Shown here: positions 23,701 through 32,405 of the stretch, one piece after another
How positions within the stretch are numbered: the stretch's first letter is position 1
Layout: every line of letters begins with the position of its first letter
Assembly (NCBI GenBank): GCA_024637055.1
Contig: JAGXFZ010000126.1
Coordinates: forward strand, 1-40,984
DNA: 40,984 bases
Reading direction: 5' to 3'
DNA from: Gracilibacter sp.
Lineage (GTDB): Bacteria > Bacillota > Desulfitobacteriia > Desulfitobacteriales > Syntrophobotulaceae
Notes under the pieces: generated by a model
Databases searched by the model: none
What the model was told of the DNA's origin: nothing
Seen by the model: the letters and a program-made list of their open reading frames with translations, nothing else
Position numbers and translations under genes: made by a program

Positions 23701-24759
23701 ATGTCTATACTAGATCAAGGACCTCCAGATTACAAAAAAATGATTCCTCCAATAATTAAGGACAATTACGGCAAATGGATATACCATGAGATTCCTAAAC
23801 CAGGTGTGCTCAAACATGTTTCTGAAACCGGTGACGAACTTTTCAGTGTACGTGTTGGATCGCCAAGATTAATAAGCTTAGATTTTGTGCGTAACCTCTG
23901 CGATCTTGCAGACGCTTACTGTGACGGTTACCTCCGTTTCACTAGCCGTAATAACGTAGAATTTCTTCTATCCGATGCTAGCAAGGTAGAACCATTAATT
24001 GCAGCACTTACCGAAAAAGGCCTCCCAGTCGGTGGTACTGGAGCAAGCCTGAGCAATATCGTTCACACCCAAGGTTGGATTCACTGCCATACACCTGCAA
24101 CAGATGCTTCCGGTATCGTGAAAGCTGTCATGGATGATCTCTTCGAATACTTTGGGTCCATGAAACTACCAGCAAAATTAAGAGTTGGCTTAGCATGTTG
24201 CCTGAATATGTGCGGCGCAGCCCACTGTAGTGACTTGGCTATCGTCGGAGTACACAGAACTGTCCCTCGTATAAATGATGAAAAAATCGCTAAGGGTACA
24301 GAAATCCCTAGCCTAGTTGCCAGTTGCCCTACAGGAGCAATTCGCCCCAATCCTAAAGCTAAGAGTGTAACTATTGTCGACGATAAATGTATGTACTGCG
24401 GAAACTGCTACACCATGTCTCCAGGAATGGAAATTATGGATGGCAAAAATGACGGTTGTGCTATTCTTGTCGGTGGTAAAGTTTCTAACGCCCGTAATGT
24501 TCCTAGCTTCTCCCGTATGGTAATTCCTTTCCTCCCCAACAATCCTCCTCGTTGGCCGGAAGTTACTGACGCAGTTCGCATGATTGTCGAGGTTTGGATT
24601 GCCCATGCTCGTAAAGGTGAACGGATGAGTGAATGGATCGAACGTATTGGTTGGGAAAGATTCTTTACCCTTACCGACATTCCTTTCTCTGACAAGTTAA
24701 TTGATGATTATATCTTCTCAAGAGAAACCTTCCGTACCTCTGCTACATTTAAATACTAA
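23701..24759 (+). CDS. dsrB: Dissimilatory sulfite reductase beta subunit
   Basis: A 352-residue beta subunit, partner of DsrA in the alpha2beta2 enzyme; DsrB carries the catalytically active siroheme. Visible motifs: HCHTPATD (C129), ACCLNMCGAAHC (C166, C167, C171, C176), the ferredoxin-domain cysteines in SCPTGAI and KCMYCGNCYTMSPG. The C-terminal arm (SRETFRTSATFKY) is the usual ending. AGAGGTG ribosome site. Followed 36 bp later by dsrD. Confidence 0.98.
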   Translation: MSILDQGPPDYKKMIPPIIKDNYGKWIYHEIPKPGVLKHVSETGDELFSVRVGSPRLISLDFVRNLCDLADAYCDGYLRFTSRNNVEFLLSDASKVEPLIAALTEKGLPVGGTGASLSNIVHTQGWIHCHTPATDASGIVKAVMDDLFEYFGSMKLPAKLRVGLACCLNMCGAAHCSDLAIVGVHRTVPRINDEKIAKGTEIPSLVASCPTGAIRPNPKAKSVTIVDDKCMYCGNCYTMSPGMEIMDGKNDGCAILVGGKVSNARNVPSFSRMVIPFLPNNPPRWPEVTDAVRMIVEVWIAHARKGERMSEWIERIGWERFFTLTDIPFSDKLIDDYIFSRETFRTSATFKY

Positions 24760-24795
24760 TCAGATAAAAATTAATAAGAAAGGGGATTGAACTCA

Positions 24796-25017
24796 ATGGA
24801 TAAAGGAGCTGCCAACCCCGAAATCAAAGACAAAGTCGTAGCTTATCTTCACACAGTACAAAAGGCAAAGAGTAAAGATATCGCTACAGCCATTGGAGAA
24901 AAGAAATCCGCAGTAGACCTTGCGGTCAAAGAATTAACAGCGGAAGATATCTGTGAATATTTATATATCACCACTACCTATATTTGCATCAAAGGTAAGG
25001 TAGGTGCTCCTGAATGA
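24796..25017 (+). CDS. dsrD: DsrD, winged-helix activator of DsrAB
   Basis: A 73-residue winged-helix protein. The ATG at 24796 fits AAAGGGG 9 bp upstream; an in-frame TTG at 24787 is too close to it. Motifs AANPEIKDKVVAYL, DIATAIGEKKSAVDLAVKEL (recognition-helix-like) and EYLYITTTYICIKGK match DsrD. DsrD is present in reducing-type dsr loci and has been shown in other organisms to raise DsrAB activity. Its presence argues for sulfite reduction, not sulfur oxidation. Its TGA overlaps the dsrM ATG. Confidence 0.96.
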   Translation: MDKGAANPEIKDKVVAYLHTVQKAKSKDIATAIGEKKSAVDLAVKELTAEDICEYLYITTTYICIKGKVGAPE

Positions 25018-25739
25018 GCAGCCTCTTTGGATGGGTTATACCCTACATTGTGGTCCTATTGTTCCTAGGAGGTATGCTCCTCCGCATCATGTCTTGGCTC
25101 AAAATCCCAGTTCCATTTAAACTAACGGTGTTTCCCTGCCCTAAGACTAGGGCAGGAGCCGCCGCAGATTTAGTCACGGAGAGCGTTGGCTTTAAAAGTC
25201 TATGGAGAGGTGGGAAGGGGCTATGGTTTATGTCCTGGCTCTTCCACATATCTCTAGCTTTTATTCTAATAGGCCACTTTTTTGGGATAGGTTTTCTAGG
25301 TCAACAATTCACCTGGATTGGAGCAACTTCTGAACAAAGTTTAGAGCTTTCTGTACTTTTTGGGACGTACGCTGGAGTAGCCTTATCTTTAGGATTATTA
25401 CTCTTAGCCATTCGCCGTATTACTTCTCCTACAATGAAATTTATCTCTTCCTTTGCTGATTATCTAGTATTGGTTTTGTTAATAGGCATTGTCGGAAGTG
25501 GGATGTACATGCGGATGTTTCATGGAGTAACTTACGAGGCTGTTCATGATTACCTTATTGGATTAATCACTTTCCATCCCGTTCCGTTACCTGACAACAT
25601 GGCCTTTATCTTTCACTTTACGTTAGTGCAACTACTTTTGTTATACTTCCCGTATTCTAAATTATTGCACTCTTGCGGGATATTCTTTAGTCGCTGGCTA
25701 ATTGTAAGGCCGCACGAAAGACAGGTGATCATCAAATGA
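25014..25739 (+). CDS. dsrM: DsrM, menaquinol-oxidising cytochrome b subunit (second copy)
   Basis: A 241-residue five-span membrane protein (about 5-25, 72-95, 115-133, 149-167, 196-215). Candidate heme b ligands are H78, H88, H170/H178, H188, H201 and H219. Starts by ATGA overlap with dsrD and is translationally coupled to dsrK (ATGA overlap). Together DsrMK is the minimal membrane complex that reduces the DsrC trisulfide with menaquinol; no dsrJ, dsrO or dsrP gene follows, as is usual in Gram-positive sulfate reducers. Confidence 0.92.
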   Translation: MSSLFGWVIPYIVVLLFLGGMLLRIMSWLKIPVPFKLTVFPCPKTRAGAAADLVTESVGFKSLWRGGKGLWFMSWLFHISLAFILIGHFFGIGFLGQQFTWIGATSEQSLELSVLFGTYAGVALSLGLLLLAIRRITSPTMKFISSFADYLVLVLLIGIVGSGMYMRMFHGVTYEAVHDYLIGLITFHPVPLPDNMAFIFHFTLVQLLLLYFPYSKLLHSCGIFFSRWLIVRPHERQVIIK

Positions 25740-27082
25740 GCGAGCAAGTACGTATTCCATACGTAGCAAGAGAAAAAGAACTAAAAGATTTATATCTACC
25801 TATGGTTGCACCGGAAGATCGTCCTCAGACAGCTCTTGAACTCCTTGGTGAGATGTTAAAGTATAAACGTTCTTTGAAATTATATTTAGATGTATGCACT
25901 CATTGTGGAGCTTGCGCTGAACAGTGTCATTCCTACCTGGGAACGAAGGACCCGTATAATATGCCAGTCGCTCGTGTTGACTTGGTCCGCCGTGTTTACA
26001 AACAAGTATTCGCATCCGGTCCTTCGTTTTTAAGAACTTGGGATGGGGCCAAGGCAATTGACCAGGAAACTATTGACCTATGGTACAAATATTTCCATCA
26101 ATGTAACCAATGTCGTCGTTGTGCCATATTCTGCCCGAAAGGCATCGATACCGCTGAGGTAACGATTGCCATGCGCGAACTCTTAGCTCACCTTGGTATG
26201 CCCAGTAGATTCCATGCTGGTATTGCCAAGAACATGGCCAAGACAGGTAACAATATGGGCAACCCATTGCCGGCCGTTCTGGACGGAATAGAGTTTCTGG
26301 AAGAAGAACTAAAAGAAGAAACAGGACTTGATATTCCGATACCTGTGGATAAAGAAGGCGCAGAAGTGCTATTTAATCCTTCTTCGTCGGATCTCTACGT
26401 CAATACAGATGGATTTATGGCTGTAGCTAAGATTTTCTATAAGGCAGGAGTTTCCTGGACGCTAAGTTCCAAAATCACTGAAACTGCTAACTTTGGACTC
26501 TTCTTCCATGAACCAAGTATGCGCGAACACAGTCGCCTTCTCGTTCAAGCTGGTAAGGAGCTCGGTGTCAAAAGGCTTGTGGCTGGAGAATGTGGCCATG
26601 GATGGAGAACCTGGCGGATGTTTACAGAAACTATCAATGGACCTCTTCCTTTTCCAGTAGTGCACTTATTTGAAGAGGTATTGGGATATCTCCGTGACGG
26701 TAGAATTAAATTTGATAAGTCCATGAATCCGGAAGTAGTCACTTATCATGATCCTTGTAACTATGCTCGAGCTGGAGATTTAATTAATCAGCCGAGAGAA
26801 CTTTTATCTGCTTGTGTCCAAAACTTTGTAGAGATGACCCCAACAAAAGAATTAAGTTTCTGTTGCGGAGGGGGATCGGGAATCCTCATGGACGAAGCAA
26901 TGAAAATCAGGGAAGCTTTAGCACAGCCTAAGGCAGAATGTGTAAGAAGCACCGGAGCAGAAATTCTCTGTGCCCCTTGTGCTATCTGTAAAGCCCAACT
27001 TCCCGATGTATTGGAACATCACAAAGTTGATGTCACAGTTAAAGGATTAAGTGACCTTATGGGTCGGGCTCTAATACTGTAA
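25736..27082 (+). CDS. dsrK: DsrK, HdrD-like catalytic Fe-S subunit (second copy)
   Basis: A 448-residue cytoplasmic-face subunit. Two [4Fe-4S] motifs: C54-x2-C57-x2-C60-x3-C64 and C123-x2-C126-x2-C129-x3-C133. The CCG motif is C341, C376-C377 (FCCGGGSG), C412-x2-C415, i.e. spacings of 34 and 34, which fits the noncubane [4Fe-4S] site of heterodisulfide-type reduction. Partner of the adjacent DsrM; substrate is probably the DsrC trisulfide, dsrC being next but one element downstream. Confidence 0.94.
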   Translation: MSEQVRIPYVAREKELKDLYLPMVAPEDRPQTALELLGEMLKYKRSLKLYLDVCTHCGACAEQCHSYLGTKDPYNMPVARVDLVRRVYKQVFASGPSFLRTWDGAKAIDQETIDLWYKYFHQCNQCRRCAIFCPKGIDTAEVTIAMRELLAHLGMPSRFHAGIAKNMAKTGNNMGNPLPAVLDGIEFLEEELKEETGLDIPIPVDKEGAEVLFNPSSSDLYVNTDGFMAVAKIFYKAGVSWTLSSKITETANFGLFFHEPSMREHSRLLVQAGKELGVKRLVAGECGHGWRTWRMFTETINGPLPFPVVHLFEEVLGYLRDGRIKFDKSMNPEVVTYHDPCNYARAGDLINQPRELLSACVQNFVEMTPTKELSFCCGGGSGILMDEAMKIREALAQPKAECVRSTGAEILCAPCAICKAQLPDVLEHHKVDVTVKGLSDLMGRALIL

Positions 27083-27084
27083 CC

Positions 27085-27148
27085 ACATATTTAATCATTA
27101 CCAGATTCCAACGCTTCTCTGCTCTAAAGGTTCGCTAAGTAAATATGT
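27085..27148. repeat. 64-bp short copy of the palindromic element at 113-288
   Basis: Terminal 9-bp perfect inverted repeats ACATATTTA/TAAATATGT (27085-27093 and 27140-27148). Bases 27111-27142 are identical to 245-276 of the longer element, and the left end resembles its left end, so this is an internally deleted derivative. It lies in the 111-bp gap between dsrK and dsrC. It may carry a processing or attenuation hairpin. Confidence 0.65.
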
Positions 27149-27193
27149 AGGACTATCAATATTAAAATTGTAGATATAAGGAGGTTTAAACTA

Positions 27194-27511
27194 ATGGCTG
27201 ATTTAAACGTTAATGGTGTTTTTATTCCGTTAGATGAAGATGGTTTCCTAGAAGATTCTGACTTATGGAACGAAGAGGTTGCCTTAGCTTTAGCACTCAC
27301 GGAAGATGTTGAGGAACTTACCGAAGAACACTGGCATTTGATTAACTACCTGCGTGATTACTATGCAAAATTTGGAGTAGCTCCAATGATTCGTAAGCTA
27401 TGTAAAGAAACTGGTTTCAATCTTAAGAAGATTTATGAACTTTTCCCAGGTGGGCCAGCTAAAGGTGCTTGTAAAGTTGCTGGTCTGATGAAACCAACCG
27501 GTTGTGTATAA
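27194..27511 (+). CDS. dsrC: DsrC sulfur carrier
   Basis: A 105-residue small sulfur-carrier protein. The flexible C-terminal arm ends GACKVAGLMKPTGCV with both conserved cysteines, C93 and the penultimate C104, so it can form the trisulfide with sulfite-derived sulfur on DsrAB; it is a true DsrC rather than a one-Cys TusE homologue. The core has WNEEVALALA and HWHLINYLRDYY. AAGGAGG site. Its TAA overlaps the ATG of the next gene by one base. Confidence 0.97.
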   Translation: MADLNVNGVFIPLDEDGFLEDSDLWNEEVALALALTEDVEELTEEHWHLINYLRDYYAKFGVAPMIRKLCKETGFNLKKIYELFPGGPAKGACKVAGLMKPTGCV

Positions 27512-28926
27512 TGGTCAACCGACTTGTAATCGCCGCCCCTCAAGGGCGTTGCGGTAAAACAACGGTAACCCTAGGACTCCTGCGCGCTTTTAGCCGCAGG
27601 GGTCTTAAGGTTCAGCCTTTTAAGAAAGGGCCAGATTACATTGATCCCAGCTGGCTTACAGCTGCTGCAGGGATTCCCTGCCGTAATCTTGACTCTTACT
27701 TTATGGAGCCCGAACAAATTTGCAAGTCTGTTTCCTTAGCAGCAGAGAACTGTGATTTAAGTATTATTGAAGGTGCTATGGGATTATTTGACGGACTTGA
27801 TTTAGAAGGTAGTAGCTCAACCGCAGAAATTGCCAAGATAACCAAGACTCCCGTTATTTTAGTACTTGATGCTACCCGCATGACACGTAGTGCGGCAGCT
27901 ATTGTTTTAGGATGTCAACATTTTGACCCTCAGATTCAAATCTGTGGGGTTATTTTAAATAAAGTTGCAAGACCACGTCACGAAAAAATGTTACGTGAGG
28001 CTATCGAACATTATTGTAAGGTACCAGTTCTAGGGGCCATACCTAAAGACAGTGGATTAAGTATTCCGGATCGACATCTTGGGCTTGTCACCCATATTGA
28101 AAGCGATGACAGTGATAGTCAGTTAGATTATCTAGCTGATGTAGTGAGTTCTAATGTCGACTTAGAACAGGTTTATTCTCTTGCTACGCAGGCACCTCCA
28201 CTGCCACATTGGCTTTCTAGATCCACTAATATATCCAGACAGTACTCACAACCAGTTAGAATCGGCATTATCCGAGATAAGGTGTTTAGCTTTTATTACC
28301 CTGAGAATTTAACTGCTTTAATAGACCTAGGGGCCCAACTTGTAGACATCAATAGCTTAACAGACTATCGTCTACCACCTGACCTTGACGCTCTTTATAT
28401 AGGTGGCGGGTTTCCGGAAGTATTTGCTGTTGAACTTGAAAGAAATATCGGTCTTCATTACTCTATCAGAAAAGCAGTAGAATCTTGCATGCCGGTTTAC
28501 GCCGAATGTGCAGGTCTCATGTTTTTAGGAAGAACACTCAGGGTTGGGGAAAAAACTTATGCTATGGCGGGAGCTTTACCGCTAGATACGATCATGGAAC
28601 CCAAGCCACAAGGACATGGGTATACATCATTTGAAACTTTACCTGGAAACCCGTGGTTCACCTCCGGCCTAAGCGTTAAGGGACATGAGTTTCATAATTC
28701 TCGAATAACCAACTTGGACCCGATGGTCAAGTTTGCATATAAAGTCCAGCGTGGTCAGGGTATAGATGGAATACATGATGGGATTATATATAAAGGAGTC
28801 TTGGCATCCTATAATCACCTTCATGCCTTAGGAACGCCTCAATGGGCAGAGAAATTAGTTGAATTAGCAACATCTTATAGTTTATTTCAAAATTCTATGA
28901 CAGTTCAAGCTCAAAACAATATATAA
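27511..28926 (+). CDS. cbiA: Cobyrinate a,c-diamide synthase family (CbiA/DsrN), siroheme amidase candidate
   Basis: A 471-residue glutamine-dependent amidotransferase. ATG at 27511 is chosen for the TAATG coupling to dsrC. N-terminal ATPase domain: P-loop APQGRCGKTT (about 8-17), FKKGPDYIDPSWL, SIIEGAMGLFDGL. C-terminal class I glutaminase: ALYIGGGFPEVFA and nucleophile C333 in YAECAGLMFLG, with PQGHGYTSFE and KGHEFHNSR. CbiA amidates cobyrinate; the dsr-linked form (DsrN) is thought to amidate siroheme to the amide found in DsrAB. Direct coupling to dsrC favours the DsrN role here, though a cobamide role is not excluded. Confidence 0.92.
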   Translation: MVNRLVIAAPQGRCGKTTVTLGLLRAFSRRGLKVQPFKKGPDYIDPSWLTAAAGIPCRNLDSYFMEPEQICKSVSLAAENCDLSIIEGAMGLFDGLDLEGSSSTAEIAKITKTPVILVLDATRMTRSAAAIVLGCQHFDPQIQICGVILNKVARPRHEKMLREAIEHYCKVPVLGAIPKDSGLSIPDRHLGLVTHIESDDSDSQLDYLADVVSSNVDLEQVYSLATQAPPLPHWLSRSTNISRQYSQPVRIGIIRDKVFSFYYPENLTALIDLGAQLVDINSLTDYRLPPDLDALYIGGGFPEVFAVELERNIGLHYSIRKAVESCMPVYAECAGLMFLGRTLRVGEKTYAMAGALPLDTIMEPKPQGHGYTSFETLPGNPWFTSGLSVKGHEFHNSRITNLDPMVKFAYKVQRGQGIDGIHDGIIYKGVLASYNHLHALGTPQWAEKLVELATSYSLFQNSMTVQAQNNI

Positions 28927-29014
28927 TTTACCAAAAAATGGGCTAGTCTCTTTTGTGAAAAATAAAGTATAATATTTATAGGATATTGAAAATAACTATC
29001 AGGGGGTAGCTATT

Positions 29015-29953
29015 ATGTGCGATCAGCAGTTTCTAGTATTTAAAGAAGTTGCCGAGACAAGAAATATTACCCTTGCAGCTAAAAGGTTACACATGAGCCA
29101 ACCAAGCATCAGTATTCAAATCCAGAATCTAGAAAATCAGTATGGTGCGAAGTTTTTCGAACGAACAAATAAAGGCGTAACCTTGACCCAAGCGGGTAAG
29201 ATATTTTATCAGCATATTTGCCAGGTCATCCAGCTTATGAAAGAAGCCGGGGAAAAAATTGCAGACCTGACTGAGGATAAACGTGGGCTCATTCATGTTG
29301 GAGCTACTTTTACCATTGGAGAATATGTTTTACCACTTATCTTAGGTTATCTGAACAGAATACGACCGGACATCGATTTTAAAGTTAATATCGCCAACAC
29401 GGAAACCATTGCCCAAGATGTCTTAGAGAAGCGCATTCACATCGGTTTAGTTGAAGGTCCTGTTCCTCAAAATCGTGAATTAGTTGTAGAAAATTTTTGG
29501 CAAGACGAACTTGTCGTAGTGGTGCCGTATCACCATCCCTGGAATAAGCGATCGAGTGTTACCATTGCAGAGTTGACAGTGGAACGGATGATTACGCGTG
29601 AGGTGGGCTCAGGAACTCGCAAAGTTATGGAAATAGCTTTAGAAGAGCGGGGCTTGGATCCTCAGCAGCTTAATATAACAATGGAACTAGGTAGTACTCA
29701 GGCTATCAAACAAGTAGTATGTTCTGGGCTGGGAATAACCATCATTTCTGCCCTGACCGTCGTCCAAGAGTGTAACCAGCAGATTTTAAAAGCACTTAAG
29801 ATACAGGATTGCCCTGTCTACCGCCCTTTAAATATTCTCACGCATGCTCAAACCCTCCAAACCAAAGATGAGCGTTATTTTATTAATTTTTTGCATAGCA
29901 GGGAACAGCTTGCTGAGATACTTAAATCTAAGATCCACGACATTCTGTGCTAA
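29015..29953 (+). CDS. LysR-family transcriptional regulator
   Basis: A 312-residue LTTR. N-terminal winged HTH about 1-62 (NITLAAKRLHMSQPSISIQI, then FERTNKGVTLTQAGKIF); effector domain about 90-300 with periplasmic-binding-protein fold (IHVGATFTIGEYVLP, VVVPYHHPW, GSGTRKVMEIALEE, GLGITIISALTV). The sequence style is that of the CysL/YeiE/CbbR-like group. GGGGGT precedes the ATG; TATAAT at 28968-28973 may be the -10. It lies between cbiA/dsrN and a nitrilase-family gene and could control the dsr operon, but its effector is unknown. Confidence 0.93.
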   Translation: MCDQQFLVFKEVAETRNITLAAKRLHMSQPSISIQIQNLENQYGAKFFERTNKGVTLTQAGKIFYQHICQVIQLMKEAGEKIADLTEDKRGLIHVGATFTIGEYVLPLILGYLNRIRPDIDFKVNIANTETIAQDVLEKRIHIGLVEGPVPQNRELVVENFWQDELVVVVPYHHPWNKRSSVTIAELTVERMITREVGSGTRKVMEIALEERGLDPQQLNITMELGSTQAIKQVVCSGLGITIISALTVVQECNQQILKALKIQDCPVYRPLNILTHAQTLQTKDERYFINFLHSREQLAEILKSKIHDILC

Positions 29954-29976
29954 AAGGCATATAGGAAGGCTAGCTT

Positions 29977-30837
29977 ATGGATACAAATCATATAATCGGA
30001 CTTGTGCAGATGGAGTCCACTGTAAGCAATACCCAAGGTAATCTGGAAAAAATACTTAGCATTGCAGAAGATGCCGTTGAACTTGGAGTAGATATCCTGT
30101 GTTTTCCGGAAATGGCCTTACATGGTTATAAGCCAAGTGAAGCATATAATCTTGCTGAACGACTTACGGGAACCAGTGTGCAAAAAATTTCAGAATGTGC
30201 TGTTAAGCTAGGCATTACCTTGCTAGTTGGAATGGCTGAAAAAGAAATAGGTGTTGAAAAACCCTATTTAACTCATTTTGTAGCCTTTGCAGACGGGGGA
30301 ATTGGTGCTTACCGAAAAACTCATCTTGGCCAAAGTGAAGAAGAATACTTCTCACCGGGGCAAGAGTTTCCAATATTTGAATCACATGGAATACGCTTTG
30401 GTATTGGGCTCTGCTGGGATTGGCATTTTCCGGAGGTAGCAACCATTTATTCTCTTAAAGGTGCCGAAGTATTATTTGCTCCCCATGCTTCGCCTACAGT
30501 GATTGGCGACTGGAAAGAAATATGGTTACGTTATCTTAGTGCCAGAGCCTACGATAACTCAGTTTACCTTGGAGCTTTAGGTAAAAATGGTCTTGGTCAG
30601 GAATTCCAAGGCGGTGCTCTTGTACTAAACCCCAAAGGAGAAATAATTGCCGAAAGTTTTAGACAGCAAGAAGGTATCCTTACTTGCGAACTTTCTGCTG
30701 AACATATCAACATCTTGCGTGGACGTCAGCGGAGAACTATGAAAGAGATTTTCTTCCTGGCCCACAGAAGGAAAGAGCTTTATCGGGAGATTATCGAGCT
30801 AGATGTAAACTCAGGTGACCATCCAAAAGATGATTAG
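29977..30837 (+). CDS. Nitrilase-superfamily carbon-nitrogen hydrolase
   Basis: A 286-residue amidase with the full catalytic triad: E45 (CFPEMALHGY), K114 (GAYRKTHLG) and C146 (GIGLCWDWHFPE). Family members include N-carbamoylputrescine amidase, omega-amidase and deaminated-glutathione amidase; substrate not determined. AGGAAGG site 23 bp after the LysR stop, so likely cotranscribed. At the end of a dsr locus it might act on a sulfur-metabolism amide, but nothing in the sequence proves that. Confidence 0.9.
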   Translation: MDTNHIIGLVQMESTVSNTQGNLEKILSIAEDAVELGVDILCFPEMALHGYKPSEAYNLAERLTGTSVQKISECAVKLGITLLVGMAEKEIGVEKPYLTHFVAFADGGIGAYRKTHLGQSEEEYFSPGQEFPIFESHGIRFGIGLCWDWHFPEVATIYSLKGAEVLFAPHASPTVIGDWKEIWLRYLSARAYDNSVYLGALGKNGLGQEFQGGALVLNPKGEIIAESFRQQEGILTCELSAEHINILRGRQRRTMKEIFFLAHRRKELYREIIELDVNSGDHPKDD

Positions 30838-30872
30838 ACCAATGTCGTTTGTTTTTATTTGATAGAGTTGAT

Positions 30873-30900
30873 TTGAGGAAGATATTAAAGATGATATTAT
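30873..30900 (+). promoter_or_regulatory. SigA-type promoter candidate for the exported 487-residue protein
   Basis: TTGAGG (30873-30878), 16 bp, TATTAT (30895-30900), then AAGGTGG and the GTG start at 30924. Fits consensus moderately. Confidence 0.35.
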
Positions 30901-30923
30901 AAGTATGGAAAGAAGGTGGTTAT

Positions 30924-32387
30924 GTGAAAAGATTAACATTAACATATATTGTCTTGTTTACTGCCATAATGGCTGCTTTTGCTGCTCCGGTCTTTGCCAA
31001 TTCTGGTCCTGTATTCTGGCAAGGTTACCCGTCTTCAGATGTGATGGCTATAGAAGAAAACTCTCCCATTGTAATAGAGAACGAAAATCTCGTTTTCGAT
31101 TTCTATGACATCGATAGTTTTTCTTATTCACTGAGAGGAAAGGTTACTGCTACCTATGAGATGCTTAACCCGACCCAAGAGACTAAAACGGTACAAATGG
31201 CTTTCCCTTTTGTCGGCAAGCTGGATAGTCTCTTAGCTAAAGAAATAGCTATCTCTGCGGATGGCCATGAACTGCCTTACGATATATATATAGGTGATGT
31301 GGTAAACAGTCATGGCAGTTCCTTTCAAAAGAAGGAAGAGGATGCAAGCTTTGATTTTGCCTCGATAATAAGTACCATCACAGATGAAACTTACAAGGCT
31401 GAGAATTTCGCTGAGAATGAGAAAGGCAAGCGTTATCTCATCGAAGTTAAACCAACTACCGACCAACGGATAAACTTTGCAGTTGATTTTAATTTTAATC
31501 CCGAAAAGACTAAAGTCCTGACAACAGGGTTCAATCGCTATGAAGGAGATGGCGTGAATACCAGAATCGCGGCTTGGTGTTACGAACCACGAACCTTAGA
31601 AATATTTGTCCTGGGTGAAGATGTTGACTTTGAAATTACTGGTTTTTCGGATGGGGAACTTGAGGATAAGACAGACTTGTTTACCTATCAATTATCTGAA
31701 CAAGAGGTGGAAGTAAAACCTTATTTGCTGGATTACATAAAAAAGAACACCTATGTCCAAAACGATGATTCGATTATTAAAAAAGAATTAGATAAAAGCC
31801 AATCATATAATAACCAATTATATAACCTATACGCAAAGTCTCTAGACCAAACCTTCAGTAACAGGAGCGGTTATAGCTCAGAATATGATCTGATTGAAAA
31901 AGAGAATTACGAGCGAATCCTAACTCTAGTCTATACGGTAGAATTTCCACCGAACAGCACAAAAGAAGTCAGCGTCAGTTATCGCACCGCAGGTACGATG
32001 GATAATACCAAGACTGCTAAACCCCTCCACACCTATGATTATATACTTAATCCGGCGAAAAACTGGGGGGACTTTAAAAATTTGAATATCGAAATCATCA
32101 CGCCTCAACAAGCCCCTTATGTTGTAGCAAGTAGTATTGAACTAGCTAGGGAAGAGAACGAAGATAACAAAGATAGCTATGTTTATACTGCGACCTTGGC
32201 AACGCTACCGGAGGATGATTTTACATTTACCATTTATTCTGCGGAGAAAATCACCCTGCTGGACAAGATTCAGGGAAGTCTGAACAAAAGTTTTGGATAT
32301 TTCGCTCCCCTTGTAATTGGTGTAGTGGTACTAATAATCGTCGCATTTATTATCAAGGCTGCTCTTCGCCTAAGGAAGAACTATTAA
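30924..32387 (+). CDS. Exported, C-terminally membrane-anchored protein of unknown function
   Basis: A 487-residue protein not recognised. The GTG start follows AAGAAGGTGG. Residues 1-26 are a Sec signal peptide ending VFANS; residues 27-450 form a large extracellular domain with beta-rich segments (KVTATYEMLNPTQETKTV; VSVSYRTAGTMDN); residues about 457-480 are one C-terminal membrane span (YFAPLVIGVVVLIIVAFIIKA) and a short Arg/Lys tail. No cysteine pair, metal motif or protease motif was evident. Only one cysteine is visible in the ectodomain (AAWCYEP). Stands as a single gene between the nitrilase and dehydrogenase genes. Confidence 0.75.
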   Translation: MKRLTLTYIVLFTAIMAAFAAPVFANSGPVFWQGYPSSDVMAIEENSPIVIENENLVFDFYDIDSFSYSLRGKVTATYEMLNPTQETKTVQMAFPFVGKLDSLLAKEIAISADGHELPYDIYIGDVVNSHGSSFQKKEEDASFDFASIISTITDETYKAENFAENEKGKRYLIEVKPTTDQRINFAVDFNFNPEKTKVLTTGFNRYEGDGVNTRIAAWCYEPRTLEIFVLGEDVDFEITGFSDGELEDKTDLFTYQLSEQEVEVKPYLLDYIKKNTYVQNDDSIIKKELDKSQSYNNQLYNLYAKSLDQTFSNRSGYSSEYDLIEKENYERILTLVYTVEFPPNSTKEVSVSYRTAGTMDNTKTAKPLHTYDYILNPAKNWGDFKNLNIEIITPQQAPYVVASSIELAREENEDNKDSYVYTATLATLPEDDFTFTIYSAEKITLLDKIQGSLNKSFGYFAPLVIGVVVLIIVAFIIKAALRLRKNY

Positions 32388-32405
32388 AAAATAGAAAAAA
32401 TAGAG

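Noticed and set aside
24787-24795. TTG start for dsrD nine bases upstream
   Set aside because: Too close to the GGGG ribosome site; the ATG at 24796 has correct spacing and gives the standard DsrD N-terminus.
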